A stretch of 61,138 nucleotides of DNA from Pseudomonadota bacterium (GCA_021819085.1 JAKASJ010000021.1:1-61138), one strand, 5' to 3'; positions 27,394 to 38,100 are shown, counted from the stretch's first letter. Made by a program: numbers and translations. Notes: a model not told the origin generated them from the letters alone.

Positions 27394-28362
27394 CTATTCT
27401 TGAATGTGCTCAACCTGAAACCGCCCGTGCGCGTACCCAGCCACCCGAACGATCTCCTCTGCCCGGCGTCCCGGACTCTCGTTCAACCGCCGGATATTGA
27501 CCACTACTTGTACTGCCTGGGCGATCAGCTCCGGCTGCGGCGGCACTCCCGCCTCCTGGATCATCTGCCCGAGCCGGATCAGCGCGCCCATTGCGTCGTT
27601 GGCGTGCACCGTCCCCACGCCTCCAGGATGACCCGTATTCCACGCCTTCAGCAGTGCCAGCGCCTCCGCACCCCGCACCTCGCCGACGATGATGCGGTCC
27701 GGCCGCAGCCGCAATGTGGCCCGCAACAGCTGGGTCATGTCGATCGACTCCGAGGTCCGCAGAAATACCGCATTCGGCGCCGCGCACTGCAGCTCGCGGG
27801 TGTCCTCGATCACCACCAGTCGGTGATCGGGCGTCTCCTGACTCACGGCATCGAGGATTGCGTTGAGGAGCGTGCTTTTGCCGCTGCCCGTACCCCCGCT
27901 CACGAGAATGTTCTGCCGTTGGCGCACGGCTTCCCGCAGTACGTCCCGCTGGCCGGCAGTCAGGATGCCCTGGGCCACATAGTCCGCCAGGGTGAAGATC
28001 CGCAGCGCCTTCTTGCGCAGCGTAAACACCGGCCGCTCCGTGATCGGCGGAACGAGTGCCTCGAACCGGGACCCGTCCAGCGGCAGTTCGCACTCCAGGA
28101 TCGGCGCCTCCGCAGTCACCACCGATTCCCGCAGCGCCGCAACGCTCTGGATGAGCGCAAGCGCCTGGACCTCGTCCATCCTGCCTTCACAAGTCATGTC
28201 CTGCCCCAGACGCTCGACCCACAGCGCCCCATCCGGGTTCAGCATGACCTCCACCACGGACGGCTCCTCAAGCCAGCGCAGCACCTCGGCCCCGAGATTG
28301 CGCCGCAGCGCCTCGAGCTGACGGGCGCGAGCCGCCTGAACCGCCGTCGACCCGGAATCCAT
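27394..28362 (-). CDS. trbB: TrbB/VirB11-type secretion ATPase
   Basis: The 322-residue traffic ATPase assembles hexamers at the base of type IV secretion systems. VVEVMLNPDGALWVERLG near residue 36 is the family-typical N-terminal strand, Walker A is GGTGSGKST near 157, and Asp/His boxes follow (GEVRGAEALALLKAWNTGH). ATG 28362 follows the stop of the preceding small gene by one base and has GGAG upstream. The longer open frame to 28671 overlaps that gene and is not used. Its usual partner trbC is displaced to 6355. Confidence 0.94.
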   Translation of the reverse strand: MDSGSTAVQAARARQLEALRRNLGAEVLRWLEEPSVVEVMLNPDGALWVERLGQDMTCEGRMDEVQALALIQSVAALRESVVTAEAPILECELPLDGSRFEALVPPITERPVFTLRKKALRIFTLADYVAQGILTAGQRDVLREAVRQRQNILVSGGTGSGKSTLLNAILDAVSQETPDHRLVVIEDTRELQCAAPNAVFLRTSESIDMTQLLRATLRLRPDRIIVGEVRGAEALALLKAWNTGHPGGVGTVHANDAMGALIRLGQMIQEAGVPPQPELIAQAVQVVVNIRRLNESPGRRAEEIVRVAGYAHGRFQVEHIQE

Positions 28363-28363
28363 T

Positions 28364-28711
28364 TCAGGGGTCTCCGTCGGCATAGGCATCGATGCGCGGC
28401 TCATCCGCCAGTGGGCCGTGCAGCGCCGCATCGTACTCCGCGTACTCCGGTTCCTTACCCGCCTCATAGAACACGAGCACCGGAAACGGGATGCCCAGCC
28501 GCCGGCGATAGGCGAACGCCTGCGCCTCAGTCTCGAACAGCAGCGGCTGCCCGAGCGGATCGGCGACCAGATCCCCCGGCGCACACTCGACGACGAACCG
28601 GGCATGCGCCAAGGATCCGGTGTCCGGAGTAACCCCGGCGGCCCGATAGCGGATCCGGTAATCCCGTACACCGTAGCGCTCCAGCACCTCCTTCGCGGTC
28701 AAAACCATCAT
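28364..28711 (-). CDS. Small conjugation-associated protein
   Basis: This 115-residue soluble protein has ATGA overlap with the traF stop and ends one base before trbB, so it is part of the same operon. It opens with MMVLTAKEVLERYGVRDYRI and has an acidic C-terminus (EPRIDAYADGDP). I do not recognise a named family; position suggests an ICE-specific accessory factor for transfer. Confidence 0.75.
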   Translation of the reverse strand: MMVLTAKEVLERYGVRDYRIRYRAAGVTPDTGSLAHARFVVECAPGDLVADPLGQPLLFETEAQAFAYRRRLGIPFPVLVFYEAGKEPEYAEYDAALHGPLADEPRIDAYADGDP

Positions 28712-29268
28712 CGTATCTCCCAGGTGAGCAGCGGCCGCACGATGAACCGGATGCGCGCCCGCTGGAGCGGCCCCCAGTACCGGGAGTCGAACGACAGCCC
28801 CGGGTCGTTGGCGCCATAGGTCCAGTACACGCCCGGGGCGAGCGTCATGCGCCCGCGCCACTGCGGCAGCCGGATGCCGCCGCGGAGTGACCGCCGGCGC
28901 GGCCGACTGTGCGGCAGCCGGTGTCCGTCGACGGTCACCCCGCGATCGGTCTCAGTGATCTGGTCGCCGGGCAGGCCCACGATCTGCTTCACGAACGGCA
29001 TCAGTCCACTGCGGCAGGTCCCCGGCTCCAGAAACGGATAGCGGCGCACCGGCGGACAGAATCCCACGTCGTCGCCGCGCCTCAAAGCCCGGACCGGCAC
29101 CACGCGCCAGAGGCCGAGCGGCTCGCTCGGGCTCAGGTTGATCCGGACCCCGGCGGACAGGGCGAGCACCGCCCCGCCGACCAGCATCATGAGGACCCCG
29201 GCCGGTGCATACCGCCGCCACGCGCGCGGCCGTTGCCGCCAACGCATCCAGGATGATGTCGCCCTCAC
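28708..29268 (-). CDS. traF: TraF-type conjugal transfer signal peptidase (S26)
   Basis: The protein is a S26-family serine protease that processes or circularises the TrbC pilin. After one N-terminal membrane helix, the catalytic Ser lies in LSPSEPLGLW and the Lys in FVKQIVGLPGDQI; GANDPGLSFDSRYWGPL completes the fold. I chose GTG 29268 because it overlaps the traG stop (GTGA) and has a GGGGAG upstream; ATG 29247 would give 179 residues. Confidence 0.88.
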   Translation of the reverse strand: MRATSSWMRWRQRPRAWRRYAPAGVLMMLVGGAVLALSAGVRINLSPSEPLGLWRVVPVRALRRGDDVGFCPPVRRYPFLEPGTCRSGLMPFVKQIVGLPGDQITETDRGVTVDGHRLPHSRPRRRSLRGGIRLPQWRGRMTLAPGVYWTYGANDPGLSFDSRYWGPLQRARIRFIVRPLLTWEIR

Positions 29269-31172
29269 GATCGGAGGCTCCCCGCCGCGGTCTGCGGCAC
29301 CGTGTCCCGCTGAAGCAGCGGCCCGGCCTCGCGCCCGGTCTCCGCCGGCGGCGGCATCATCGCCCGCGCCTGGAAGGCCGGATCGGCGTAGTACTGGATC
29401 TTGCGGCAATAAATCGGCGCGTGTCCGGCGACGAACAGGATTTCGTCCTCCGCCGGCAGGCGCAGAGCCTCGTCCGGCGTCAGCAGCGGACGCTCGACGA
29501 TCTGCTCGTTGGTGTTCACGTGCTGGAGCAGCACCGCCAGGCGCGAGCCCGAGTACTGCCGCTGCGTATACCGCACGGTGGCCTGGCCGCTCATCTTCGA
29601 AAGCAGCGCCGCAGTCTCGATCTTGTTCGGCGCGAACGCCACCCGGATGTGGCAGTTGCTGAGGATGCTCTCGTCCTGGCCGTAGGCCCCGAAGAGCTGG
29701 GCCAGGTCCTGCACGATGAGAAAGGCCTTCAATCCGTAGCCGGCCATGAACGCCAGCGCCTCCTGAAAGATCTCGAGCTTGCCGAGGCTCGAGAACTCAT
29801 CGAGCATCAGCAGCAGGCGGTGCGGATAGCGGCTCTTGCTCTGTCCGTCCCGATCGAAGTCCATGCCCTCGGTGAGCCGGCGCACCGTCTGGTTGACGAT
29901 GAGGCGCGTGAGCGGCTTCAGGCGGTCCTTGTCCGATGGCGGCACGACGAGATAGAGGCTCGTCGGCGTCTGCATCAGGCTTTCCAGGGTGAAATCGCTC
30001 ACTCGCGTATTCGCCGCCACGATCGGATCCCGGTAGAGCGACAGAAACGAGAGCGCCGTCGACAGCACACCGGAGGCTTCATTGGGCGCCTTGTTGAGAA
30101 ACGATTGCGCCGCCTGCCGGATCACCGGATGCAGGTTCCGGTCCCGGATCGCCAGCATGACCGCCCGGAATCCGGCTTCCGCCGGGCGCTCCTTCGCCTC
30201 TCCGGTTCTGCTATCGACCACATCGGCATCGCCCGCCGACAGGATCTCCTGCACCCGCGCGAGGCTGCGGTCGGACTCCTGCGGATCGAGCAGCACATGC
30301 AGGAGCACCCCGACCAGCAGATCGAAGCCGGTCTTGGCCCAGTGGTCGTTCAGCCCCCGGCCATCCGGGTCGACGATCATGGTGGCGATGTTCTGCACGT
30401 CCTTGACGAGATGCGCGGTCCCGATCCGGATCTCCATCAGCGGATTGAACCGGGCTGAGTCCGGATGGGTCGGATCGAACCGGATCGTCCGCTGCGCGAG
30501 GCGCGTCTTCCGGAACCCCGCGGTCAGGTGCCAGTTCTCCCCCTTGATGTCGTGCACAAGCACGCTTTCGCGCCAGCTCAGGAGCGTCGGCACCACGAGC
30601 CCGACCCCCTTGCCTGAGCGGGTCGGCGCGAACGCCATGATGTGTTCCGGACCCGCATGGCGCAGATACCGGGAATGACCCGCAGCCCCCCGATGCATCC
30701 CGAGATAAACGCCCCCGGCATTCGAAGCACCGGGCAGCAGACCCGTCGCGGCCACCTCCGCATCGGTGGCCCAATGCGCGGAACCATGCAGATCGTTGCG
30801 CTCCGAGGCAAGCTGCCGGGTCCGGCGGTAGCTGGTCGCGATCGGCACGAGCAGCGCCACGAGCCCGGTGGCGCCCAGGCACGCATGCACCCGGGCGAAC
30901 AGTGTCACGACCGCCCGCCCGTAGACCGGCCGGTCGAAGCGCATGGACCAGGGGATGATCTGCCAGGGCGCATACAGCCGCTTGAACACAGCAGGCCCCA
31001 GCGCCGGCGACCACCGCAGCGCCCACGCAATTGTCTCGCTCGCGCTCCAGAACCCGAGCAGCGTGATCAGGACAAAGAGTCCGAGCGCCGGCCAGACCAC
31101 CCGCGTCAGATCGGCCTGGACCGCGGGGATGTGGACCAGCGTGTCCGCAGGCCTCACCGGCGTGCGCCTCAT
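29265..31172 (-). CDS. traG: TraG/VirD4 coupling protein
   Basis: The 635-residue coupling ATPase links the relaxosome to the secretion channel. Two or three N-terminal membrane helices lie within residues 20-130. Walker A (APTRSGKGVGL) is near 184 and Walker B (LLLMLDEFSSLG) near 457, and the TraG motif AVLLQHVNTNEQI is in the C-terminus. ATG 31172 overlaps the stop of the preceding gene (ATGA). It is full length and looks functional. No relaxase gene is in the window. Confidence 0.94.
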   Translation of the reverse strand: MRRTPVRPADTLVHIPAVQADLTRVVWPALGLFVLITLLGFWSASETIAWALRWSPALGPAVFKRLYAPWQIIPWSMRFDRPVYGRAVVTLFARVHACLGATGLVALLVPIATSYRRTRQLASERNDLHGSAHWATDAEVAATGLLPGASNAGGVYLGMHRGAAGHSRYLRHAGPEHIMAFAPTRSGKGVGLVVPTLLSWRESVLVHDIKGENWHLTAGFRKTRLAQRTIRFDPTHPDSARFNPLMEIRIGTAHLVKDVQNIATMIVDPDGRGLNDHWAKTGFDLLVGVLLHVLLDPQESDRSLARVQEILSAGDADVVDSRTGEAKERPAEAGFRAVMLAIRDRNLHPVIRQAAQSFLNKAPNEASGVLSTALSFLSLYRDPIVAANTRVSDFTLESLMQTPTSLYLVVPPSDKDRLKPLTRLIVNQTVRRLTEGMDFDRDGQSKSRYPHRLLLMLDEFSSLGKLEIFQEALAFMAGYGLKAFLIVQDLAQLFGAYGQDESILSNCHIRVAFAPNKIETAALLSKMSGQATVRYTQRQYSGSRLAVLLQHVNTNEQIVERPLLTPDEALRLPAEDEILFVAGHAPIYCRKIQYYADPAFQARAMMPPPAETGREAGPLLQRDTVPQTAAGSLRS

Positions 31173-31762
31173 CGGTCCCACTCTATAGATTCCGATCGGT
31201 CTTCCCGGTCTTGCGGCGCTCCGGACCGCCCGGATTCCTCCCGGTTGGCCGCGCCGGACCCGGCCGGGGCGGGCTCAACACCCTCCGGACGGACGGCCCG
31301 ATGCACCTCGGCATCGAGATCCAGATCCGCGTTGCGGGTGCGCAACGCCTGCTGCGTCTGTTCCCACGCGACCTCCTTCGCCCGTAAACGCTCGCGCGCC
31401 AGCAGACATTCATGATCGTGCACCAGCAGCACATCCAGGAGTTCCGGGGTGAGCGTGGCCGGCCACTCCACTCCAGCGGCCAGCGACTTGTGGATCGCGA
31501 TCGCGGCGGGGACGATCCGGGACCACTCGTGCACGAGCCGGTGGGCCGCCGCCATGTAGCGGTCCGCCGGCATGCTTAAGCCATCGCCCGCCCCGACCAT
31601 CCCGCCGCGCACGGCAAGGGTCCGCAGCGGTGCCGTGACGCCGAGGACCACGCACTCCGCCGATGCCTCGGAATCTTTCGTGACTGGAGTGGCTACTACC
31701 GTCTGCGCCGGTCCCGATTCCGGCGTCGCCCGTCCGGCTCTGTCCTCATCCATGGCGCTCAC
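31169..31762 (-). CDS. Unknown protein of the conjugation operon
   Basis: This 197-residue protein has a low-complexity start and an acidic, Pro/Gly-rich end, with a helical middle (YMAAAHRLVHEWSRIVPAAI, then LLVHDHECLLARERLRAKEV). The GTG start at 31762 overlaps the ardC-like stop (GTGA); ATG 31753 is an alternative. No domain is recognised. It sits between the antirestriction gene and traG. Confidence 0.75.
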   Translation of the reverse strand: MSAMDEDRAGRATPESGPAQTVVATPVTKDSEASAECVVLGVTAPLRTLAVRGGMVGAGDGLSMPADRYMAAAHRLVHEWSRIVPAAIAIHKSLAAGVEWPATLTPELLDVLLVHDHECLLARERLRAKEVAWEQTQQALRTRNADLDLDAEVHRAVRPEGVEPAPAGSGAANREESGRSGAPQDREDRSESIEWDR

Positions 31763-32790
31763 CGCTCGGGTCCCAACGCGATGTCAGAATCCGGGCGACC
31801 GACGCCGGCATCCCGGCCGCGGGGCGGCGGCGGAGGCTCGTCCCGTTCGGGCGTCAGCGCCTGCTCGCGCGCTTGCGTCAGCTGCCGCGAGAGATAGGTT
31901 GCGGCCCGGGCACCCTCATTGATCGCCTGCCCCAACACCTTCGGATCCTGTCCGAGGGCCGTCGCCCAGGAGGCAAGATAGGCCGCATGCTGGTCGGCCG
32001 TGAGATCCGGGTTGCCTCCCTGATACGGAATCGCAAGTTCCTGGCACATCAGAAAGCTGCCGATTTCGGCGGTGACTTCCTCGGCGGCATAGCGCGCCGT
32101 TCCGAACGCGCCACCGAGATCGCGGTTCAGGCGCTTCGCGTGACCGGTCGCATGCGCCAGCTCGTGGGCGCGGGTGCTGTCATACCCATATTGATCGGAG
32201 AACGCAGTGCGCGGGGGGAGTTCGATACGGTCGTGGGCCGGCACATACACCGCCCGATCGCACGGCAGTTCCTGAATCGGCACTCCCATGTGGCTGGCGA
32301 TCGCATCGAGCTCACCGGACCGGGACGGGTGCTGTTCGGGCGGAACCCGCTCTAGCGGCGGCAGTCCGTCGATCTGGGCGGCGTTGAACACCGGAACCCG
32401 CTTGAACACCAGCAGTGTGCGTCCGCTGCGCGCGTCTGGCGCCGCCTCCGGATCCGCACCGGCACCCGAGCGGTCCGCTTCGCGATGGATCTCGACCGGC
32501 AGGTGGATATAAGAGGCCCGTTCTCCCTGGCGTACCCGCCAGCCCTGCGCGGCGGCTTGGCCGTAGCCCATCCAGCGCGAATCGGCGTAGCCCGCGAGCG
32601 CACCCGATACGGCGAGATCCAGGCGATTGAGCCCCGCATAGGCACGGCCGGTGACCGGATTGAACGGCGCGGAATGATCCCCGAACTCCGGATTCCAGGG
32701 CTTCTGCCAGGGCGGAAGCCCGCCCGACTCCAGAATCCGCTGCACGCGTTCCACGAGTCCCGCAAGCAGCTCCTTTTTGCTGATCGCCAT
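31759..32790 (-). CDS. ArdC-like antirestriction protein with zincin domain
   Basis: The 343-residue protein has an N-terminal ArdC ssDNA-binding domain (GLPPWQKPWNPE, then PVTGRAYAGLNRL) and a C-terminal metallopeptidase-like domain with HELAHATGH, the HExxH zinc motif. ArdC proteins protect incoming conjugative DNA from restriction. GGGAGA lies about 6 nt before ATG 32790. It likely leads the transfer operon and fits an element that must enter hosts with restriction systems like those it carries. Confidence 0.88.
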   Translation of the reverse strand: MAISKKELLAGLVERVQRILESGGLPPWQKPWNPEFGDHSAPFNPVTGRAYAGLNRLDLAVSGALAGYADSRWMGYGQAAAQGWRVRQGERASYIHLPVEIHREADRSGAGADPEAAPDARSGRTLLVFKRVPVFNAAQIDGLPPLERVPPEQHPSRSGELDAIASHMGVPIQELPCDRAVYVPAHDRIELPPRTAFSDQYGYDSTRAHELAHATGHAKRLNRDLGGAFGTARYAAEEVTAEIGSFLMCQELAIPYQGGNPDLTADQHAAYLASWATALGQDPKVLGQAINEGARAATYLSRQLTQAREQALTPERDEPPPPPRGRDAGVGRPDSDIALGPER

Positions 32791-33148
32791 GTGCGTCTCC
32801 CGGATTCGCCTGAGATGAATCGGCAGACGGGGAAAAGGACCAGAGGGACGTGAACCGGCTGAGCGCTGCACGGTCCGGAAAACAATGAAGTTTCGGACAC
32901 CGCTTCCAGGACGCGGCTTTTTTTGGGGCGCCCGCGGCGCCGGGGAGACGGGACGGCAGCGTGCCCATCAAGCTTGGGAATCACTGCCGAAGCATGGGGT
33001 GTCTCGCGATCTCCGAGATCATCGGGCTACCCTTAAATCCTGACGTTTACGCAAGTCGGTCACATTTTCCGACGTGACGACGCTGAATGCCAACGCCTGG
33101 CGCAACGACCTGCTTGGCGATTGAACTGCGCGGGCCTAAGACCTCGCG
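32791..33148. other. Gap between ardC-like gene and DUF6119 gene
   Basis: Two minus-strand genes flank this stretch. It should hold the promoter of the transfer operon, but I see no strong -35/-10 pair. A short plus-strand open end (VTTLNANAWRNDLLGD, stop at 33122-33124) may be a gene relic. Composition changes from GC-rich to balanced near 33.1 kb, so one edge of the next island probably lies here. Confidence 0.35.
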
Positions 33149-34735
33149 TCATCTACTTATCTTTAGTTTCGATACTTGATAACCAAACTTTCTTAGCTGC
33201 TTAACGGCATACTTGAGACTCACCTTGCTAAAGAACGGCAGATCCAGCGCGCCCGGTTTGTCGCTCATGATCGCGAGACAGATGCGGTAGTTCTTGGTTG
33301 AGGGCGTCGTTTTCGTGTCTTTGAGTTTGCAATTCTTCGGCAACTCCTTATTCAATTTGTTCCGAAATTCCTCGTCATGCAAGAAGGAATCGCCAGACAC
33401 AAGGGCTTGCTGAAATAGGTGACTCAGTACGCTGGAACCTGCATATTTCTTGACGTGGATGATATCACCGTCTTTCGATAACAAATCGCAAAACTCAACT
33501 TTGCTCCGGCCACCACCGTACGAAATCAACTTCCTGTCCATCAAGGCATAAGAGTGATCATTTGCTGTCAGTGACTTAAGATATTCTGGTTCTTTCATTG
33601 CACCGTAGGGTGGCAACACGTGCGAAGAATTTTCCACGGAGTCGTAAAACTCATTTATCTCGGCAACGTATTTCTTGGCAATGTGATACCAAGCACCATC
33701 ATTGAGAACATACTTTTTTCCTTTAAGATCGATTTCCGCGTTAAGGCACCGATACACCTTCCAAGGTTTTGGCGGCCGGTCGTCGGTCCAGTACATGTAC
33801 ACGCTCATCTTCCTGAGTGTCTCGGGAGTTAAAGTTTCATCGATCTTGCGTTCTTGAGCCCAAGTCTCCATATCCAAATCCAGCCGTGTCACTGGCCCGG
33901 CATCGCGCTTCTTGTTTGCAAATCCTTTTATATCTACCCACTCAACAATTTCAGGGATTGCCATCCACACGTCGTGGAACTTCTTGTCGATGATCTTTTT
34001 GACAAGCGCTGAGTCCAATGCCTCGACGATTATTTTGTCCCGCTCTTCTTGGATGAACTCGAACCATGGATAAAGGTTCTTGTAGCGGTTGCTTTTGTAG
34101 GCGGTGTATAGTTCTGCGGCGACTCGCCGGAACGATGCGAGATCGGTTCTTGTATATATAGAAACGGAATCCCTGCCGGAGACAGTTTCGGTATCGTCCT
34201 CTTCGGCTTTCTTTTCGACGCGCGCGGTAATCGATTTAAGAATATCGATGTCGTGGTCGAATTCGAATTCTCCGATCTCGAGATTTTTTGTCGCCTGTTC
34301 CCTTGAATGCAGGGCGATGTGACTGATGTTGGTCTTGTCGAGTGAACGAATGTTGGCGGGGTTGCTGACATTTAGCGTAACGATCAATCCGAAATTCCGT
34401 TCATAGGCCAACTGATCAATCAGATGTCTGGCGTGCCCGAATGTAAAGCAAAAGAACCGGTTTTCATGCATCGTCACGTACAAGCCGCGACATGAGAGAT
34501 TGAAGATTTCAGCTTTCTTGAAACCTTTTATGTCCTCAAACAGCTTCGCCCAATCCGGTTCGGAACGCACTCCACCCTTGTATAAAAGCTCCCCGACAGC
34601 GTTGTCAGTGTGAACAGTGAGCCTCTCAAATTTGCCATCCAGGTCAAGAAAATCATCTACCTGCAAATATTCCGCCTTGATTAAGAACACTGTCACCTTC
34701 AACCTTTTCCCTTCGTCCTTGGCCTTTCTTGGCAT
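33149..34735 (-). CDS. DUF6119 / TIGR04141-type sporadically distributed protein
   Basis: The 528-residue protein fits the family annotated as sporadically distributed TIGR04141 (DUF6119): it opens with LKVTVFLIKAEYLQVDDFLD and continues with LTLN-, RSLDKTNISHIALHSREQAT and a long beta-rich body that ends in a conserved KLISYGGGRSKVEFCDLLS region. The family occurs in scattered genomes near mobile and defence genes; function is not established to my knowledge. AGGAAGG lies 3-4 nt before ATG 34735; the longer frame to 34774 is less likely. No membrane segment or signal peptide. Confidence 0.8.
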   Translation of the reverse strand: MPRKAKDEGKRLKVTVFLIKAEYLQVDDFLDLDGKFERLTVHTDNAVGELLYKGGVRSEPDWAKLFEDIKGFKKAEIFNLSCRGLYVTMHENRFFCFTFGHARHLIDQLAYERNFGLIVTLNVSNPANIRSLDKTNISHIALHSREQATKNLEIGEFEFDHDIDILKSITARVEKKAEEDDTETVSGRDSVSIYTRTDLASFRRVAAELYTAYKSNRYKNLYPWFEFIQEERDKIIVEALDSALVKKIIDKKFHDVWMAIPEIVEWVDIKGFANKKRDAGPVTRLDLDMETWAQERKIDETLTPETLRKMSVYMYWTDDRPPKPWKVYRCLNAEIDLKGKKYVLNDGAWYHIAKKYVAEINEFYDSVENSSHVLPPYGAMKEPEYLKSLTANDHSYALMDRKLISYGGGRSKVEFCDLLSKDGDIIHVKKYAGSSVLSHLFQQALVSGDSFLHDEEFRNKLNKELPKNCKLKDTKTTPSTKNYRICLAIMSDKPGALDLPFFSKVSLKYAVKQLRKFGYQVSKLKISR

Positions 34736-35182
34736 AGCCCTTCCTCTTCTCGTCATGGAGACACGGTACTGCATATTTAGAGATTAGCACGCTGCCAAGG
34801 GGAGAAACGGGTAGAAAACGGGGCCTACAGCTTGATATTATTGTCTTGCTATAGGGTGGAGCGATCAGAGAATCTGACATTTGGGGTCGGCCGCTCCTAG
34901 GTGATTCGTTGAGCGGGCCCATGCAGAAATGGGTGTCCTGGTTTAACCCCCATCGGCTGATGTGACCTGCCCGGCAGTTTTCGGACAATGTAATTCCCGA
35001 GAAAATGGCTCCCTTGAGGGACCTCCCTTTTTCGGAGTACTAAGCCTGCGAGCTGTGGCCCCTGATACCAACTTGACATGGTAGACTTGCCGGGAGAACG
35101 CTTTGACGGGGCGTACTAGTAACACCTGACTGAGAAATCAGACGGAATTGACCGGAAAATCTTAGCAGGCGGAAAGGGCCTG
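34736..35182. other. Divergent intergenic region before NTPase/TIR cassette
   Basis: This 450-bp region separates divergent genes and must hold promoters for both. TTGACA occurs at 35073-35078 on the plus strand but lacks a good -10 at normal distance. I found no gene, tRNA or repeat. Confidence 0.35.
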
Positions 35183-38100
35183 ATGGTGCGGACGGACGAA
35201 ATTTCGAGCTTTGGTAAGCCTGGTCAAGACTGGGTCCTGCCTCCGCGACACCAGGCACGGCAAGCAATTCCGGCGATCCGCGGGTACATCTATCAGTTTC
35301 ATCGGACCGCGGAGGCCTGGATCAATCTGGCCGACGACCACCTGCTTTATCTGGAGGTGGCCGAGGATTTTTCCGAGATTGCGAGAAACCCCAGTGGGCT
35401 CGACGATATCCTTCATGCCACGCAAGTCAAGGAAACGCGTGAGTCGGGCTCACTCACGCTGAACTCCGGCGACGTCCTGGACGCAATTCAACACCTTTTC
35501 GATCTACAGGAAAGCAATCCGGGGCGCACTATCGTTTTGACCTTCCTCACGACTTCACCGGTCGGACGCGAGAGGAAATTGCCGTTGCCATCTGGACGAC
35601 CTGGCCTTGAGGCCTGGCAATTTGCGGCTGCCGGGGGAGACGTTACGGAAATCCGTGATGCGCTCGTTTTGCGATTTCCCAGTGGTCCGATCCACCAATT
35701 CCTGACATCGAGCCCGGATGAGCGACTCCGGAGTCAGATCCTTTCCGCGCTGAATTTCGTCTGCGGCGAGCAGGACTGTACCGAAATCGAATCCAGGAAC
35801 CGCGAGACACTTGTGAGAAGGCGCGACGAAGTTCGCTCGTCGATCGACATGGCGCGCAAAGCGTATGACTCGATTCTTTCTGAGGTCATTGGAACCATCG
35901 TGTCGTCGCCGACGCGGAAGCTGGATAAGCTTGCGTTCATTGAGTGCTTTCAGAGCGCCACGAGCATTGGGGTTCCGTCGCAGATCGTGATGGACAAGCT
36001 CGAAGATCTAACTGTCGAGGATGCCAGCTCTGCGCACCGGCTGGACGACGACACCCTGAAGAGGTTGGCTAGAACCCTGCTGGATACAGGAGTGCCACCC
36101 AGTATCCAGAATCTCTTTCCAGATGCAAAGGGATCATCCCTGGCAGCCTGGCACTCCATTAACGGGGTTGACCGATTCGTCGTCGAGCCTGCTAAGACTG
36201 GAGGGAGAGACGCGCCTCGGAAACTGGCCGTCAGAGCCCTGGCGAGCAGTGACGATCGAAGGCACCTGATCACGGCAGTTCCGGGGAGTGGAAAGACATT
36301 CTCGCTGCGGCAGCTGGCCGATGAACTGCTGGCTCATTCGGACCTCGTCCCCTTGTTTCTTCCAATTGGGACGCTGGAAACCTGGCAGCAGGTCTTGACG
36401 ATCATCTCCGACGTTTGCCCGTCCTGCGAACCAGAGGGCTTGCTGCGGGATCCGAGGGTCTGCGTGCTGTTGGACGGGTGGTCCGAGTTTGCGACCGGCG
36501 TGCACCTGGCCGAGAGAGCTAGGGCCATCCGCGTTCTCTCCGGAGCAAGGGTCATTGCGAGCGCTAGGCAGCCTGACGAGGGGGACTCGAGCTTCACTGT
36601 GTGGACCCTCGAGAAATTACCGCCCGATGCAGTGCAGCAAGCAATAAAGCTGGCGCGCCCTGACAATCTAGTGCCGGCGCCTGAGCTGCTCGATCTACTG
36701 CGGCTGCCCTTGTTGCTTTCCTTGTTCCTGCTGTCCGAGTCCGACGCTACCCGCCCCGGAGAACTGCTTCGTCAGTTCCACGACCATCTGGCCAAGGCTC
36801 TCCCCGAGAGCTTCTTCTATGCGCTCTGCGTGGCTGCATCCAAAACAGCCTTGGCTTCCGATAACTCCTATCAGCGCTTTCTGTCCGAAACGCGACATCG
36901 CGCCGCCGCGTCCGACATCTCCGATGCTGGGCAACTGCTCGAGCAATTAGGCACCATCGTCAATCGTGGTGGGAAAATTATGCCGGTTCACGATTTATAT
37001 TGGAGCTGGCTGGTCGGATGCGGCCTGTTGATAGAGGACCAGGTCGCGATAGCCGCCTGCCACATTAATACGTCGGAGAGCCTGACTCTTGCCCTGCAGT
37101 CCGGCCAATACGCCGAAGCCAAGACGGTCTCGCAAGTTGCCGAGCAAGACATAATTCTGGCGGCCGAGATCGAGGCCAGCCGGCAGTCGCCGGCGTTTCA
37201 TTCAGACCTCTCGGCTGCGATTGAGCGAGGTCTTGGCGATCCGCGACTGTCAGTTCGCAGCCGCGCCGGACTCGCCGGACTGGTGAGCAAACGACCGGAA
37301 TATCTGAAGCGCGCGCTTTCAATCTTCAGCGAAGTAAACATGGCTAGACATTACATGCCGGAGTGGGCGGAGGCGGTAACGCCGGAGGATCTGTGGGCGA
37401 ACCGCGGGACGCTGGCAGAGTGGATCGGGTCACCCGGCACTGCATCCATGCTCGAGATCATCGGAAGAACAGGTGGAACGAAGTGGCTGCCTTGGATTGA
37501 GAACTTGGTGGTCGCGCAGCGAGTCGATCCCGGCGAGGCTGTGGCCACGGCCTTGGCCTGTTCACCGTCGGTGCCGCACTGGGCTTACAAACACCTCGAC
37601 GCACTGGCAAAATCCAAACCATGGCTTTTGCGGCTAGCTGCCGAAAGGGCCTCCAACCTGGAATTGGCACAGTGGCTCGCACAACACTACGACGATATCG
37701 TTCGGGGTGGCGATCCGGGCTCCGGAGGCTGGTGGCACCTCAACAAGCTGCTGGTCGCTTGCGGGGATGACGCGGTCTTCCAGGCGCTGTTGGATCGGTT
37801 CATCGGGATGTCTAGCAGATCTCAGGAGCTGCTGTGCTACGCTGTGACTGACCGCGGCGCCCCCTGGATAGGGAAGTTTCAAAAGGTCGCCTTTGCATCG
37901 CGCAAGAAAACCCGCATGGACTATCCGTTTCATAAATTGAGCAAAGTGTTTGCGGCCGAGATCGACGATGCCACTGCGCGGCAGTGGATCGCAGACGGCT
38001 ACGATAATGAAGGCTGGCGCGTACTGATCGGGCGTCACGGCAATGCCATCCTTCCAGAGTTGGTTGCTGCGCTACCCGACTCGTTCAGCGACCAGCACTA

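Noticed and set aside
27400-28632. Long plus-strand open frame opposite trbB
   Set aside because: Antisense shadow of trbB and the small gene before it, with low-complexity Arg/His-rich sequence.
29205-30458. 417-residue plus-strand open frame opposite traG
   Set aside because: Antisense to intact traG; no motifs.
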